From NCBI RefSeq assembly GCF_022899355.1, contig NZ_JALJCK010000010.1:62001-126000 (forward strand): DNA of 64,000 bases. The letters run 5' to 3'. Both the position numbers and the translations under genes were made by a program. This document shows positions 45,293-53,950 of the stretch, in pieces. Position 1 is the stretch's first letter. Every line of letters begins with the position of its first letter. A model generated the notes under the pieces. That model did no database searches, was not told the DNA's origin, and was given only the letters and a program-made list of their open reading frames with translations. The DNA comes from Shinella yambaruensis. GTDB taxonomy: Bacteria > Pseudomonadota > Alphaproteobacteria > Rhizobiales > Rhizobiaceae.

Positions 45293-45421
45293 GAGGGAAA
45301 GGGGTGAGGAGAGGATAGGAGAGAAGAGAAGAGAAGAGGGTGAGGAGAGGAGAGGGAGCAGGCCCATTCCCAAACGAGGAGAGGGCGCCCCGGGGCGCCC
45401 TCTTTGTTCGTCTGTGGACGT

Positions 45422-46465
45422 TCAGGCCGCCTTCGCTTCGTGGCTGGTCGGCGTCACCATGCTGGAGATGATGGCGCTGAGGCTGATCGCGCCGATCGGC
45501 CGGCCCGCCTCGTCGACGACATGGGCGAGCGTCTGGTTGGCCGCCGTCATGGCGCGGGCGGCCATTTCGAGCACCGTGCCCTTGGCGATCGGCATGCCCT
45601 CGGGATTGCCCGAGAGCGGCGCCATGATCGTCTCGACGTTGACGACGCGGCCGCGGTTCACCTCCTTGACGAAGGCCGTGATGTATTCGTCCGCCGGATT
45701 CAGCACGATCTCCTGGCCGGTGCCCTGCTGCACGACCATGCCGTCGCGCAGGATCGCGATCTTGTCGCCGAGGCGCAGCGCCTCGTCGAGATCGTGGGTG
45801 ATGAAGACGACGGTCTTCTTCAGCTCCTTCTGCAGGTCGAGCAGCACGGTCTGCATGTCGACGCGGATCAAGGGGTCGAGCGCCGAATAGGCTTCGTCCA
45901 TCAAGAGGATGTCGGCATCGTTGGTCAGCGCCCGGGCAAGGCCCACGCGCTGCTGCATGCCGCCCGAAAGCTGGTTCGGATAGTGGTTCTCGAAGCCGGC
46001 AAGGCCGACGCGGGCGATCCACTGCTTGGCGCGCTTCTCGCGCTCCGCCTGCGCCACGCCCTGGATCTCAAGGCCGTAGACGGTGTTTTCCAGGACCGTG
46101 CGGTGCGGCAGCAGCGCGAATTTCTGGAACACCATCGCCGTCTTGTGGCGGCGGAATTCGCGCAGGTCGTTCTCGCTCATCCGGCAGACGTCGACGCCGT
46201 CGTAGAGCACCTCGCCGGCGGTGGGGTCGATCAGCCGGTTGATGTGGCGGATCAGCGTCGATTTTCCCGAGCCGGACAGGCCCATCACCACCATGATGCC
46301 GCCGGCGGGCATGGAGATGTTGATGTCGCGCAAGCCCAGCACATGGCCGTATTTCTGGTTCAGCTCGGCCTTGCCGAGGCCGTTCTTGACCGCATCGACA
46401 TAGTCGCCGCCGCGGGGTCCGAAGATCTTGTAGAGATTGCGGACCTCGATTGCATGACTAACCAT
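45422..46465 (-). CDS. choV: Quaternary-amine ABC transporter ATP-binding protein (ChoV/ProV-type)
   Basis: 347 residues. Walker A GLSGSGKST at 62-70, signature LSGGMQQRVGLARAL, Walker B ILLMDEAYSALDPLIRVDMQ and FITHDLDEAL, followed by a CBS-like C-terminal regulatory region (GRPIGAISLSAIISSM). ProV-type transporters of the OpuA/ProU/ChoV family import glycine betaine, choline or proline betaine. Third gene of the choX-choW-choV operon (leftward). Its 3' end is followed by the type C repeat and the purine tract. Confidence 0.9.
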   Translation of the reverse strand: MVSHAIEVRNLYKIFGPRGGDYVDAVKNGLGKAELNQKYGHVLGLRDINISMPAGGIMVVMGLSGSGKSTLIRHINRLIDPTAGEVLYDGVDVCRMSENDLREFRRHKTAMVFQKFALLPHRTVLENTVYGLEIQGVAQAEREKRAKQWIARVGLAGFENHYPNQLSGGMQQRVGLARALTNDADILLMDEAYSALDPLIRVDMQTVLLDLQKELKKTVVFITHDLDEALRLGDKIAILRDGMVVQQGTGQEIVLNPADEYITAFVKEVNRGRVVNVETIMAPLSGNPEGMPIAKGTVLEMAARAMTAANQTLAHVVDEAGRPIGAISLSAIISSMVTPTSHEAKAA

Positions 46466-47369
46466 GAATTACCTCCGAATGCTTCTGCAGCCGCTTGCCA
46501 TAGGCCTGGCTTGTACGGTCAAAGATGATGGCGATGGCCACGAGCGCGAACCCGTTGAGGAACCCGACCGTGAAGAACTGGTTGTTGATGGCCTGGAGCA
46601 CGTTCTTGCCGAGCCCCCCGACGCCGACCATCGAGGCGACCACGACCATGGCGAGCGACATCATGATGGTCTGGTTGATGCCGGCCATGATGGTGGGCAG
46701 GGCGAGCGGCATCTGCACGTTCCTCAGCTTCTGCCAGCCGGAGGAGCCGAAGGCGTCGGCCGCTTCCAGCACCTCCTTGTCGACGAGGCGGATGCCGAGA
46801 TTGGTGAGGCGGATCATCGGCGGCACGGCATAGATGACGACCGCGATGAGGCCCGGCACCTTGCCGATGCCGAAGATCATGACGACGGGGATGAGGTAGA
46901 CGAAGCTCGGCATCGTCTGCATCACGTCGAGGATCGGGTTGACGAAGGCCTGCACCCGGTCGGAGCGGGCCATGAGAATGCCGATCGGGATGCCGACGAT
47001 GACGGCGATCAGCGTACAGACCGTCACCATGGCGAGCGTCACCATCGTGTCGTTCCACAGGCCCAATAGCCCGATGGCGCACATGGAGGCGGCGGTGCCG
47101 ATGGTGATCTTGATGTTGCGGCTGCCGAAATAGACGATGGCCAGCATCGCGATCAGGATGATCGGCCAGGGCGAGCTGACGAACAGCCGCTCCAGATAGT
47201 TCAGAAACCACTGCAATGGCTGGACCATCGCATCGATGATGTTGACATAGCTCCTGACGAGGCTCTTGAAGCCGTCGTCGATGACTTTTCTTGCGCCGCG
47301 GATACTCGCGTCACTGAAGGCTGGAAACTTGCAAAGAAAGCCTGGCAACAGTTCGCATAGGCCTGCCAT
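46458..47369 (-). CDS. choW: Quaternary-amine ABC transporter permease (ChoW/ProW-type)
   Basis: 303 residues with about seven membrane segments, e.g. WPIILIAMLAIVYFGSRNIK and ALVAIAIIFDR. The binding-protein-dependent permease loop EAADAFGSSGWQKLRNVQMP is present. ProW/ChoW-type permease; it overlaps choV by 8 bp. Separated from choX by 256 bp containing a GC hairpin, so choX may be expressed at a higher level than the membrane parts. Confidence 0.9.
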   Translation of the reverse strand: MAGLCELLPGFLCKFPAFSDASIRGARKVIDDGFKSLVRSYVNIIDAMVQPLQWFLNYLERLFVSSPWPIILIAMLAIVYFGSRNIKITIGTAASMCAIGLLGLWNDTMVTLAMVTVCTLIAVIVGIPIGILMARSDRVQAFVNPILDVMQTMPSFVYLIPVVMIFGIGKVPGLIAVVIYAVPPMIRLTNLGIRLVDKEVLEAADAFGSSGWQKLRNVQMPLALPTIMAGINQTIMMSLAMVVVASMVGVGGLGKNVLQAINNQFFTVGFLNGFALVAIAIIFDRTSQAYGKRLQKHSEVIHG

Positions 47370-47590
47370 CCTCTTCCCCTCTTCTACCGGAAGTTATTGT
47401 CCCGTTCTGCAAGAGCGTTTTCTTGCCTTGCGAACGGGACGGCGCGCACAGGGATATTCTTGTTCTGGTTCCCGGCTTGCAGTCCGTCTTCTCACGAACG
47501 GCTGCCTGATACTGTGCTGTTTGCGACCTCTGCAGTTTCTTGAGCGGGCGTCGGGCGGTTTGCCTGCACCCTCGTTCAGGTCGCCGGAAA

Positions 47591-47616
47591 GCCGGCAGCC
47601 GCAAAGGGCTGCCGGC
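47591..47616 (-). terminator. Hairpin after choX
   Basis: GCCGGCAGCC, GCAAAG, GGCTGCCGGC: a perfect 10-bp stem 10 bp downstream of the choX stop (47626). The rest of the 47370-47625 gap shows no gene. Likely a partial terminator or stabiliser that raises choX relative to choWV. Confidence 0.55.
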
Positions 47617-47625
47617 AGGCCGTCG

Positions 47626-48624
47626 TCAGAGCGCGGCCTTGACCTTTTCCGCGATATCCGGAGCGACCCACTTGGTCCACATGTCCGGATAGGTTTCGAG
47701 GAAATGCTTGGCGGCGTCCTCGTTCGTGCCCTGGTTCTCGTCCATCCAGGCAAGCACCTTGCCGACCGTGCCGTTGTCCCACTGGCGCGTCTTCATGTAG
47801 TCCATGGCAACGCCGGCCTTTTCGGAGAAGGCCTTGGTCACGACGGTGAACACGTCGGAGGTCGGATAGGAGTTGACCTTGGGGTTGGGGCAGTCCGGCA
47901 CGGCGGTGCAGGCGTCCCAGTCGGCCTTGTCGTGTTCGACGCCGAAGGAGAGCTTCGTCATCTCGTACTTGCCGAGAATGGCGGTGGGCGCCCAGTAGTA
48001 GCCGAGCCAGCCGCTCTTCTTCTCGAAGGCGTTGGCGATCGAGCCGTCGAGACCCGCCGCCGAGCCCGTGTCGACGAGCGTGAAGCCGTCCTTGTCCGCA
48101 TCCAGCGCGCGGTAGAGATTGTCCGTCGAGACCTGGCAGTTCCAGCCCGAGGGGCAATTGTGCACGGCGCCCTTGGAGGAGTCTTCCGGCGCGGGGAAGA
48201 GTTCCGGATGCTTCAGCGCGTCCTGCACGGTCTTGATGTCGGGATGCGCGTCGGCGAGGAATTTCGGGATCCACCAGCCCTCGACGCCGCCTTCCGAAAG
48301 CAGCGGCGCGAGCTGGATCAGGCGGCCTTCGGCGATCGCCGCGTCGAGCGGCGTGCGCACGGCGTTGACCCACATTTCGGGCGCGACGTCCGGCTCGCCC
48401 TTCTCGTTCATGGAGGTGAAGGTCGGCATCGTGTCGCCGGTCACCAGCGTGACGGTGCAGCCATAGCCGTTTTCGAGGATGAGCTTGTCGACATGCGCGG
48501 CAACGCCCGCCGAGGCCCAGTTCATCTCGGCGATCGAGACCTCGCCGCAGTCTGCCGCCTGGGCAGAACCGGCAAAGCCGTAAAGGCCGGCAGCAAGGAT
48601 GGTTGAAGCAAGGAGCTTCTTCAT
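47626..48624 (-). CDS. choX: Quaternary-amine ABC transporter substrate-binding protein (ChoX/ProX-type)
   Basis: 332 residues. Signal peptide MKKLLASTILAAGLYGFAGS-AQAA, then CGEVSIAEMNWASAGVAAHV of the OpuAC/ProX fold. Tryptophans at NWASA, EMWVNAV, GWWIPKFLADAH and GYYWAPTA are the aromatic-box type residues that bind trimethylammonium groups. This fits choline, glycine betaine or proline betaine; the exact ligand cannot be told. GGAGG precedes ATG 48624. First gene of the leftward operon. Confidence 0.9.
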   Translation of the reverse strand: MKKLLASTILAAGLYGFAGSAQAADCGEVSIAEMNWASAGVAAHVDKLILENGYGCTVTLVTGDTMPTFTSMNEKGEPDVAPEMWVNAVRTPLDAAIAEGRLIQLAPLLSEGGVEGWWIPKFLADAHPDIKTVQDALKHPELFPAPEDSSKGAVHNCPSGWNCQVSTDNLYRALDADKDGFTLVDTGSAAGLDGSIANAFEKKSGWLGYYWAPTAILGKYEMTKLSFGVEHDKADWDACTAVPDCPNPKVNSYPTSDVFTVVTKAFSEKAGVAMDYMKTRQWDNGTVGKVLAWMDENQGTNEDAAKHFLETYPDMWTKWVAPDIAEKVKAAL

Positions 48625-49387
48625 GGATTAAGACCTCCCAGTCTTGGATGCAGCGATCAACCCGGAAGGCAGCGCAGGCTACTGCGTTGTCCCGACTGCC
48701 CGAAAGTTTTGCGACAGCCACGGGGATCCGATGCCAGGTGAGGCGAGCCAATCCCCCTGCTGCAGCGACGCCGAGCCTTTTTCTGGTTTGCCGGCGGAAC
48801 CCTGTCACCGGCGACCTATCTTCGTGCGTCACAAGGGCAGCCTACGGGTTCTCATAGAGAAATCAACCTCCTGTGCGGCCAGGCCATGGCCGCCGGGCTG
48901 TCCCGGAGGGTCGAAAGGCTGAAATTCCAGCAACCTTGCGGTGGAAAAAATGGGCGTTTGCTCGCATCAGGGCAAATGATCAGGGTGCAATTCGTGAGGG
49001 CGGGTGCGATGGTCGCTGAAAGCGGACAAATCCTGTCCCGAATGCGCCGCTTCGGGCCTTCGATCAATTATCGCAAAAATTTTCAAAAAAGTTCGTGATT
49101 CACCTTTGCTTAAGCTTCCGATAACGGTCCGGTAAGGATGTGCCGCTATTGGTTCTTTCACGGCGGGGGACACCGCCGCCTGCTCCGGAAAGGTATTGCG
49201 TACCGGGGTGCCTGGGCTCCGACGCGTTCTTGTCGGACGCCGCCATGCGTATTTTGGCAAGCCGTGCATCACCGGAAGGGATGCACGGCTTTCGCCGTTT
49301 CAGGGCTGCGAAAGCCAATAAAAAACGCCGCCTCCCGGAGAGAGACGGCGCTGGATGCGAGCGGGACCTGACGTCGCGCTCGAAGGA
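48625..49387. other. Long gap before choX with two hairpins
   Basis: 763 bp without a supported protein gene. A strong hairpin GCCGTGCATC-N9-GATGCACGGC (49261-49289) is followed by TTTC. The nearby AT-rich stretch (about 49070-49110, TTTTCAAAAAAGTTCG) could carry a promoter. An unrecognised small RNA between about 49100 and 49295 is possible; otherwise this is the choX promoter region. Confidence 0.4.
49320..49350 (-). terminator. Intrinsic terminator of the 47-residue gene
   Basis: Read on the minus strand: CGCCG, CTC ... GAG, CGGCG stem (49326-49350) followed by six T. It lies 38 bp downstream of the small gene at 49388. Confidence 0.7.
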
Positions 49388-49531
49388 TCAGCCGACGTTG
49401 CGCGTGCGGATGAAGCCGAGCGGGCCGAGCGGCGCGTCCATGACGACGTTGCGCACGCGGGACTGGCTCTGGGGGGCTTCGCCGTTCCAGGCGATCTGTA
49501 CGAAGTTCGGCTTGCTGAAGATGAACAGCAT
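49388..49531 (-). CDS. Small hypothetical protein with own terminator
   Basis: 47 residues: MLFIFSKPNFVQIAWNGEAP then QSQSRVRNVVMDAPLGPLGF. No family recognised. ATG 49531 has AAGGA about eight bases upstream, and an intrinsic terminator sits just 3', two independent signs that it is expressed. It is convergent with nothing and lies between choX and cobQ. Confidence 0.5.
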   Translation of the reverse strand: MLFIFSKPNFVQIAWNGEAPQSQSRVRNVVMDAPLGPLGFIRTRNVG

Positions 49532-49777
49532 TGTCTTTGTCCTTGAAACCCGAAGCCACGCGCCTCGGCTGTGTGATGGCGTTGATATAGGCGTTCTCCG
49601 GACGGAAAGCCATGGTCGTTCACGGCGCGATATGTCGCAAAAAGGACAGCATGACAGCCATGCTCCCGGCGCATGGCGACCTTCCGGGAAAAAGCGGCGC
49701 CGGCCGGGCGAAGATTGCGGCAAGATTGCGGTAAGTCAGGGCTTTTCGGTGACGAACGGGAATGCTACGAGGGCCGC
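49532..49777. other. Intergenic region before cobQ
   Basis: 246 bp. No cobalamin riboswitch core (no GCCACTG box) was found here, unlike the cbtB region. Only the ribosome-binding GAGGG before cobQ was noted. Confidence 0.4.
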
Positions 49778-51241
49778 ATGACCAGAACGATCATGCTCCA
49801 GGGCACCGGCTCGGATGTCGGAAAAACGGTATTGGTGGCGGGGCTCTGCCGCATTGCCGCCAATCGCGGGCTGAAGGTGCGGCCCTTCAAGCCGCAGAAC
49901 ATGTCGAACAATGCCGCCGTCTCGGCCGACGGTGGCGAGATCGGCCGGGCCCAGTGGCTGCAGTCGCTGGCGGCCCGCGTGCCGTCCTCCGTGCACATGA
50001 ACCCGGTGCTCCTGAAGCCGCAATCGGACGTCGGCAGCCAGATCATCGTGCAGGGCAGGGTGTTCGGCCAGGCGAAGGGGCGCGACTACCAGGCGCTGAA
50101 GCCGAAGCTGATGGGCGCCGTCATGGAAAGCTTCGAGACGATCGCGGACGGCGCCGATCTCGTCGTCGTCGAGGGCGCGGGCTCGCCGGCGGAAATCAAC
50201 CTCCGGGCCGGGGACATCGCCAATATGGGTTTTGCCACGCGCGCCGGCGTGCCGGTCGTGCTCGTCGGCGACATCGACCGCGGCGGCGTCATCGCCTCGC
50301 TGGTCGGTACCCACGCCATCCTGCCGGAAGAGGACCGGCGCATGGTCGCCGGCTATCTCATCAACAAGTTCCGGGGCGATGTGACGCTGTTCGACAGCGG
50401 CCTTGCCGAGATCGCCCGCTTCACCGGCTGGCGCTGTTTCGGCGTCGTGCCCTGGCTGAGAGAGGCGGCGCGCCTGCCGGCTGAGGATTCGGTGGTGCTG
50501 GAGCGGCTCGCCAGGGGCGGCGGCAGGGCGCTGAAGGTCGCCGTGCCGGTCCTCTCGCGCATCGCCAATTTCGACGACCTCGATCCGCTCAAGGCCGAGC
50601 CGGAGGTGGACCTTGTCTTCGTGCGGCCGGGCGAGCGGCTTCCGGCCGATGCCGGCCTTGTCGTCCTGCCGGGCTCCAAGTCCACCATCGCGGATCTCCA
50701 CGAATTCCGTGCCGCCGGCTGGGACCGCGACCTTGCCCTGCACCGCCGCCGCGGCGGCCGGGTCATCGGCATCTGCGGCGGCTACCAGATGCTCGGCAGC
50801 CGCGTCACCGACCCGCTCGGCATCGAGGGCAGCGAGAGGGAGGTCGAGGGGCTCGGCCTGCTGGCGGTCGAGACCGAGATGGCGCCGGAAAAGACCGTGC
50901 GCAACAGCACGGCCCGCTCCCTGCAATATGACGTGCCGCTCGAAGGCTATGAGATCCATCTCGGCCGCACCACCGGGCCGGACACGCTGCGTCCCCCCGT
51001 CAGCATCGACGGCCGGCCGGACGGCGCGATCTCGCCCGACGGGCGGGTGATGGGCACCTATCTGCACGGTCTTCTGTCGAGCGACGCCTACCGCGCCGGG
51101 CTGCTTGCCGATTTCGGCATCGAGGGCGGCGGCTTCGATTACCGGGCGAGCGTCGATGCGGCGCTCGACGGCGTGGCGGCGGAGCTGGAGGCGGTTCTCG
51201 ACCCGCGCTGGCTCGACGGCCTTTTAGCCCGGGCTGATTAA
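49778..51241 (+). CDS. cobQ: Cobyric acid synthase CobQ
   Basis: 487 residues. N-terminal P-loop GTGSDVGKT and [10 protein letters not shown] of the CobQ/dethiobiotin synthetase family, [19 protein letters not shown] [13 protein letters not shown], and a C-terminal glutamine-amidotransferase domain with the nucleophile in [10 protein letters not shown] and the His in GTYLHGLL. It amidates four carboxylates of adenosylcobyrinic a,c-diamide using glutamine. ATG 49778 follows GAGGG. It is separated from the other cob genes by the coiled-coil protein gene. Confidence 0.96.
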   Translation: MTRTIMLQGTGSDVGKTVLVAGLCRIAANRGLKVRPFKPQNMSNNAAVSADGGEIGRAQWLQSLAARVPSSVHMNPVLLKPQSDVGSQIIVQGRVFGQAKGRDYQALKPKLMGAVMESFETIADGADLVVVEGAGSPAEINLRAGDIANMGFATRAGVPVVLVGDIDRGGVIASLVGTHAILPEEDRRMVAGYLINKFRGDVTLFDSGLAEIARFTGWRCFGVVPWLREAARLPAEDSVVLERLARGGGRALKVAVPVLSRIANFDDLDPLKAEPEVDLVFVRPGERLPADAGLVVLPGSKSTIADLHEFRAAGWDRDLALHRRRGGRVIGICGGYQMLGSRVTDPLGIEGSEREVEGLGLLAVETEMAPEKTVRNSTARSLQYDVPLEGYEIHLGRTTGPDTLRPPVSIDGRPDGAISPDGRVMGTYLHGLLSSDAYRAGLLADFGIEGGGFDYRASVDAALDGVAAELEAVLDPRWLDGLLARAD

Positions 51242-51391
51242 ACCGGCCTTCTGAAACGTTCAGCCATCGGGTTCTTCCGCTGCCGGCCTGCCGCACCAAA
51301 GTTGCGCCAGAATTCGGTGCGAGGAGTGACGGAAATCCGCCCGGGATCGCCGGGCGCTGGCGCCTTCGCGCGATCCGAAAGGGTGGGATAT

Positions 51392-53266
51392 ATGGGTTCT
51401 GGACCTCTCGCACGCTCCGTTCTGGTGCGGCTCGGCATCGCCGGCATCGTCGGGCTGTCGCTCGCCGGCCAGCCGGCGGTCGCCTTTGCCCAGGCTGCGA
51501 CCGGCAAGGAGGCCGGCAGCGCCGGCAAACGCTGGGAGGAGGAGTTCTCGCTCTGGCAGAAGGTCTCCGCCGGCAGCGATGTCGCGCAGTATGAAGGCTA
51601 CCTGAAGCAATATCCGAACGGCACCTTCGCCTCCATGGCGCGCCTGCGCATCGCCGAACTGCAGGCCGCCGCCAAGGCGAAGCCGGCGACTGGCGCCTCC
51701 GATGAGGCCGAGGCGGATGCCAAGGCCAAGGCTGAGGAGGCCGCCGCCGCCGAAAAGGCGAAGGCGGAGGAACAGGCCGCTGCGGAAAAGGCCAAGGCCG
51801 AAGAGGAGGCCCGCAAGACCGCGGAGGCCGAGAAAGCCAAGGCGGATGCGGAAGCGGCGCGTGTGAAGGCCGAGGAAGAGGCGCGAAAAGTGGCTGAGGC
51901 CGAAAAGGCGAAGGCCGAGGCGGAAGCCGCGCGCCTGAAGGCCGAAGAGGATGCGCAGAAAGCGGCGGAAGCCGAGAAAGCCAAGGCCGAGGCGGCGCGC
52001 CTGAAGGCGGAAGCCGACGCGAAGAAGGCGGAAGAGGCTGCCGCGGCGCGCAAGCTTGCCGAGGAAAAGGCTGCGGCCGAGGAGAAGGCGCGCGCGGAAG
52101 CCGCCGCGGCGGAAAAGGCCCGCGCCGAAGAGGCCGCGCGCCTGAAGGCGGAAGCGGAAGAGAAGGAAGCGGCCGCCCGCAAGCTCGCCGAGGCGCAGGC
52201 CGCCGAGGCCGAGCGGCTGAAGGCGGAGGCCGCGGCCGCGGCCGAGAAGGCCAGAGCGGAGGAAGCCGCCCGCCTGAAGGCCGAGGCCGAGCGGCAGAAG
52301 GCCGAAGAGGCCGCCGCCGCGGAAAAGGCGCGTGCGGAGGAGGAAGCCGCTGCCCGGCGCGAGGCCGAGGCCCGGCGCGTCGAAGCGGAAAAGGCTGCCG
52401 CGGCCGAGAAGGCGCGGATCGAAGAGGAGGCCGCCGCTGCCCGCAAGCTTGCGGAGGAAAAGGCCGCGGAGGTGGAACGGCTGAAGGCGGAAGCCGCGAA
52501 GGCCGCTGCCGACGCCGAGGCCAAGGCCGCCGAGGCGGCCCGCCTTGCCGAGGAAGCCGAAAAACGCGCCGAGGAAGCGGCCGCCGCCGAACGGGCTGCG
52601 CAGGCGAACGACACCGCCGCCCGCGAAAACGAAGCGCAGGACGCGGACACGAAGAACCGCGGCCTTGCCGTCGAGCGCGCCGACGATGCGGCGAAACGCG
52701 AGGAGGAGACCTTCCAGAAGGCCGTGCTCGACGGTTCGGAAAAGGCCTTCCGCGCCTATCTCGATGCATATCCGGACGGCCGTTTCGTCGCCGATGCGCG
52801 CGAGCGCCTTGCGGCGCTGGCAGACACGGCCCGGCAGGCGGCCAAGCCGAAGCAGGAAAGCGAAACGGCCACCGCTGAAACCGAGCGGAAGGCCGAGCAG
52901 CCGGTCGTCGACCGCCGCGAGGCCTATATGGATCGTTCGACCCGCGTGCAGGCGCAGCGCTGGCTGAGCATGCTCGGCTTCAACACCTATGGCGTCGATG
53001 GCGTCTTCGGTTCGCGCACCCGCGCCGCGATCGCCGCCTGGCAGGGGGCGTCCGGCTACCGCGCCGACGGTTACCTCTCCCGCCAGCAGTACCGCGCCCT
53101 CCGGCAGGCCGCGCAATATGCCGAGGCCCGGCAGAATCGCCAACGCCGCTACCAGCAGGACTATGACGTGCTCGAAGGCCCGGTCGACGGCTATTACGAG
53201 CGCTACCATCGCGACGACGGCTACTACAATGGCGGCGGCGGCGTGGTGATCATCCCCGGCTATTGA
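51392..53266 (+). CDS. Secreted coiled-coil protein with C-terminal peptidoglycan-binding domain
   Basis: 624 residues. A signal peptide (VLVRLGIAGIVGLSLAGQPA) is followed by WQKVSAGSDVAQYEGYLKQY, a TolA-like region of about 300 residues (roughly residues 100-415) made of Ala/Glu/Lys/Arg (KAEEAARLKAEAE-type repeats) that forms a charged single helix or coiled coil, and a PG_binding_1 domain (RVQAQRWLSMLGFNTYGVDG, then FGSRTRAAIAAWQ). Periplasmic cell-wall spacer-like protein. It lies between cobQ and the cbtB riboswitch without evident link to B12. Confidence 0.85.
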   Translation: MGSGPLARSVLVRLGIAGIVGLSLAGQPAVAFAQAATGKEAGSAGKRWEEEFSLWQKVSAGSDVAQYEGYLKQYPNGTFASMARLRIAELQAAAKAKPATGASDEAEADAKAKAEEAAAAEKAKAEEQAAAEKAKAEEEARKTAEAEKAKADAEAARVKAEEEARKVAEAEKAKAEAEAARLKAEEDAQKAAEAEKAKAEAARLKAEADAKKAEEAAAARKLAEEKAAAEEKARAEAAAAEKARAEEAARLKAEAEEKEAAARKLAEAQAAEAERLKAEAAAAAEKARAEEAARLKAEAERQKAEEAAAAEKARAEEEAAARREAEARRVEAEKAAAAEKARIEEEAAAARKLAEEKAAEVERLKAEAAKAAADAEAKAAEAARLAEEAEKRAEEAAAAERAAQANDTAARENEAQDADTKNRGLAVERADDAAKREEETFQKAVLDGSEKAFRAYLDAYPDGRFVADARERLAALADTARQAAKPKQESETATAETERKAEQPVVDRREAYMDRSTRVQAQRWLSMLGFNTYGVDGVFGSRTRAAIAAWQGASGYRADGYLSRQQYRALRQAAQYAEARQNRQRRYQQDYDVLEGPVDGYYERYHRDDGYYNGGGGVVIIPGY

Positions 53267-53362
53267 GATCGCGACGGCCGGACGGCGGTTTCAGCACAGG
53301 TGATGACGCTGCCGGTCGATTGACTTCCCAGGGGCGGAAGCATAATCATCCGGGATATTGGA

Positions 53363-53700
53363 TGGTTCCCGGATCCGGAAACGGATCGGGGAGTAAATGG
53401 GAATGTGACGCGGCGGACCCAACCAGGGCGCTGCAATCATGGCCGACCCCGCGACTGTAGAGTGGCGAGGGACGCCCATCCGGACGGGAGGATCTGCGCG
53501 GAACGGGGCAATGGTGCCTTCGCCCCGCGCCGTGACGACCAGCCGGAAAAGCCACTGGGTGGCATCGCGATCAGCAGGGGTTGGACGCCTCTTTCTCTAC
53601 GAATCGTCCGCCCTTTCGCGATGCCGGAGCCTGGGAAGGCGAGGGCGACCCGCAGGCGTTTTTCAACGCCGGACGCTGCGAGCCAGGAGACCTGCCAGCC
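53363..53700 (+). ncRNA. Cobalamin riboswitch upstream of cbtB
   Basis: The B12 riboswitch elements occur in order: TGGTTCCCGG start (53363), GGGAATGTGACG (about 53399), CCGCGACTGTA (53449-53459), GCCACTG (53551-53557), GGGAAGGC (53633-53640) and the B12 box AGCCAGGAGACCTGCC (53681-53696). The spacing between CCGCGACTGTA and GCCACTG is about 90 bases, longer than usual, so it carries an extended arm. A GGGGAGGTTTCCCC hairpin (53727-53740) before cbtB is a possible expression platform. Repression of the cbtBA-cobU-cobW unit by adenosylcobalamin is expected. Confidence 0.92.
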
Positions 53701-53761
53701 AATGCGAAGGACATTTCGTCCGACCTGGGGAGGTTTCCCCGCCGCCTGCACGGAGGTTGTC

Positions 53762-53938
53762 ATGGCTGTTTCGACTACGTCTTCTGTTACCCTTTCCGCC
53801 AACGACCGTCTCGTCGCCGGCGTTTTCGCTCTCCTGCTCGGCGCCTTCCTGGTGTTCGGCGCGGGCCTTGCGAATTCCGCCGTGCTGCATGACACGGCCC
53901 ACGATACGCGTCACTCCTACGGCTTTCCCTGCCACTAA
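53762..53938 (+). CDS. cbtB: Cobalt uptake small subunit CbtB
   Basis: 58 residues. One membrane segment (VAGVFALLLGAFLVFGAGLA) and the CbtB C-terminal histidine motif HDTAHDTRHSYGFPCH. CbtB works with CbtA in cobalt import under cobalamin riboswitch control. GGAGG before ATG. Confidence 0.93.
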   Translation: MAVSTTSSVTLSANDRLVAGVFALLLGAFLVFGAGLANSAVLHDTAHDTRHSYGFPCH

Positions 53939-53950
53939 GGAGTTTTCGAC

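Noticed and set aside
49532-49777. Cobalamin riboswitch before cobQ
   Set aside because: No GCCACTG or B12-box sequence found; the only full set of elements is at 53363-53700.
53405-53761. N-terminal extension of CbtB
   Set aside because: The upstream open frame lies in the cobalamin riboswitch; CbtB proteins are about 60 residues long.
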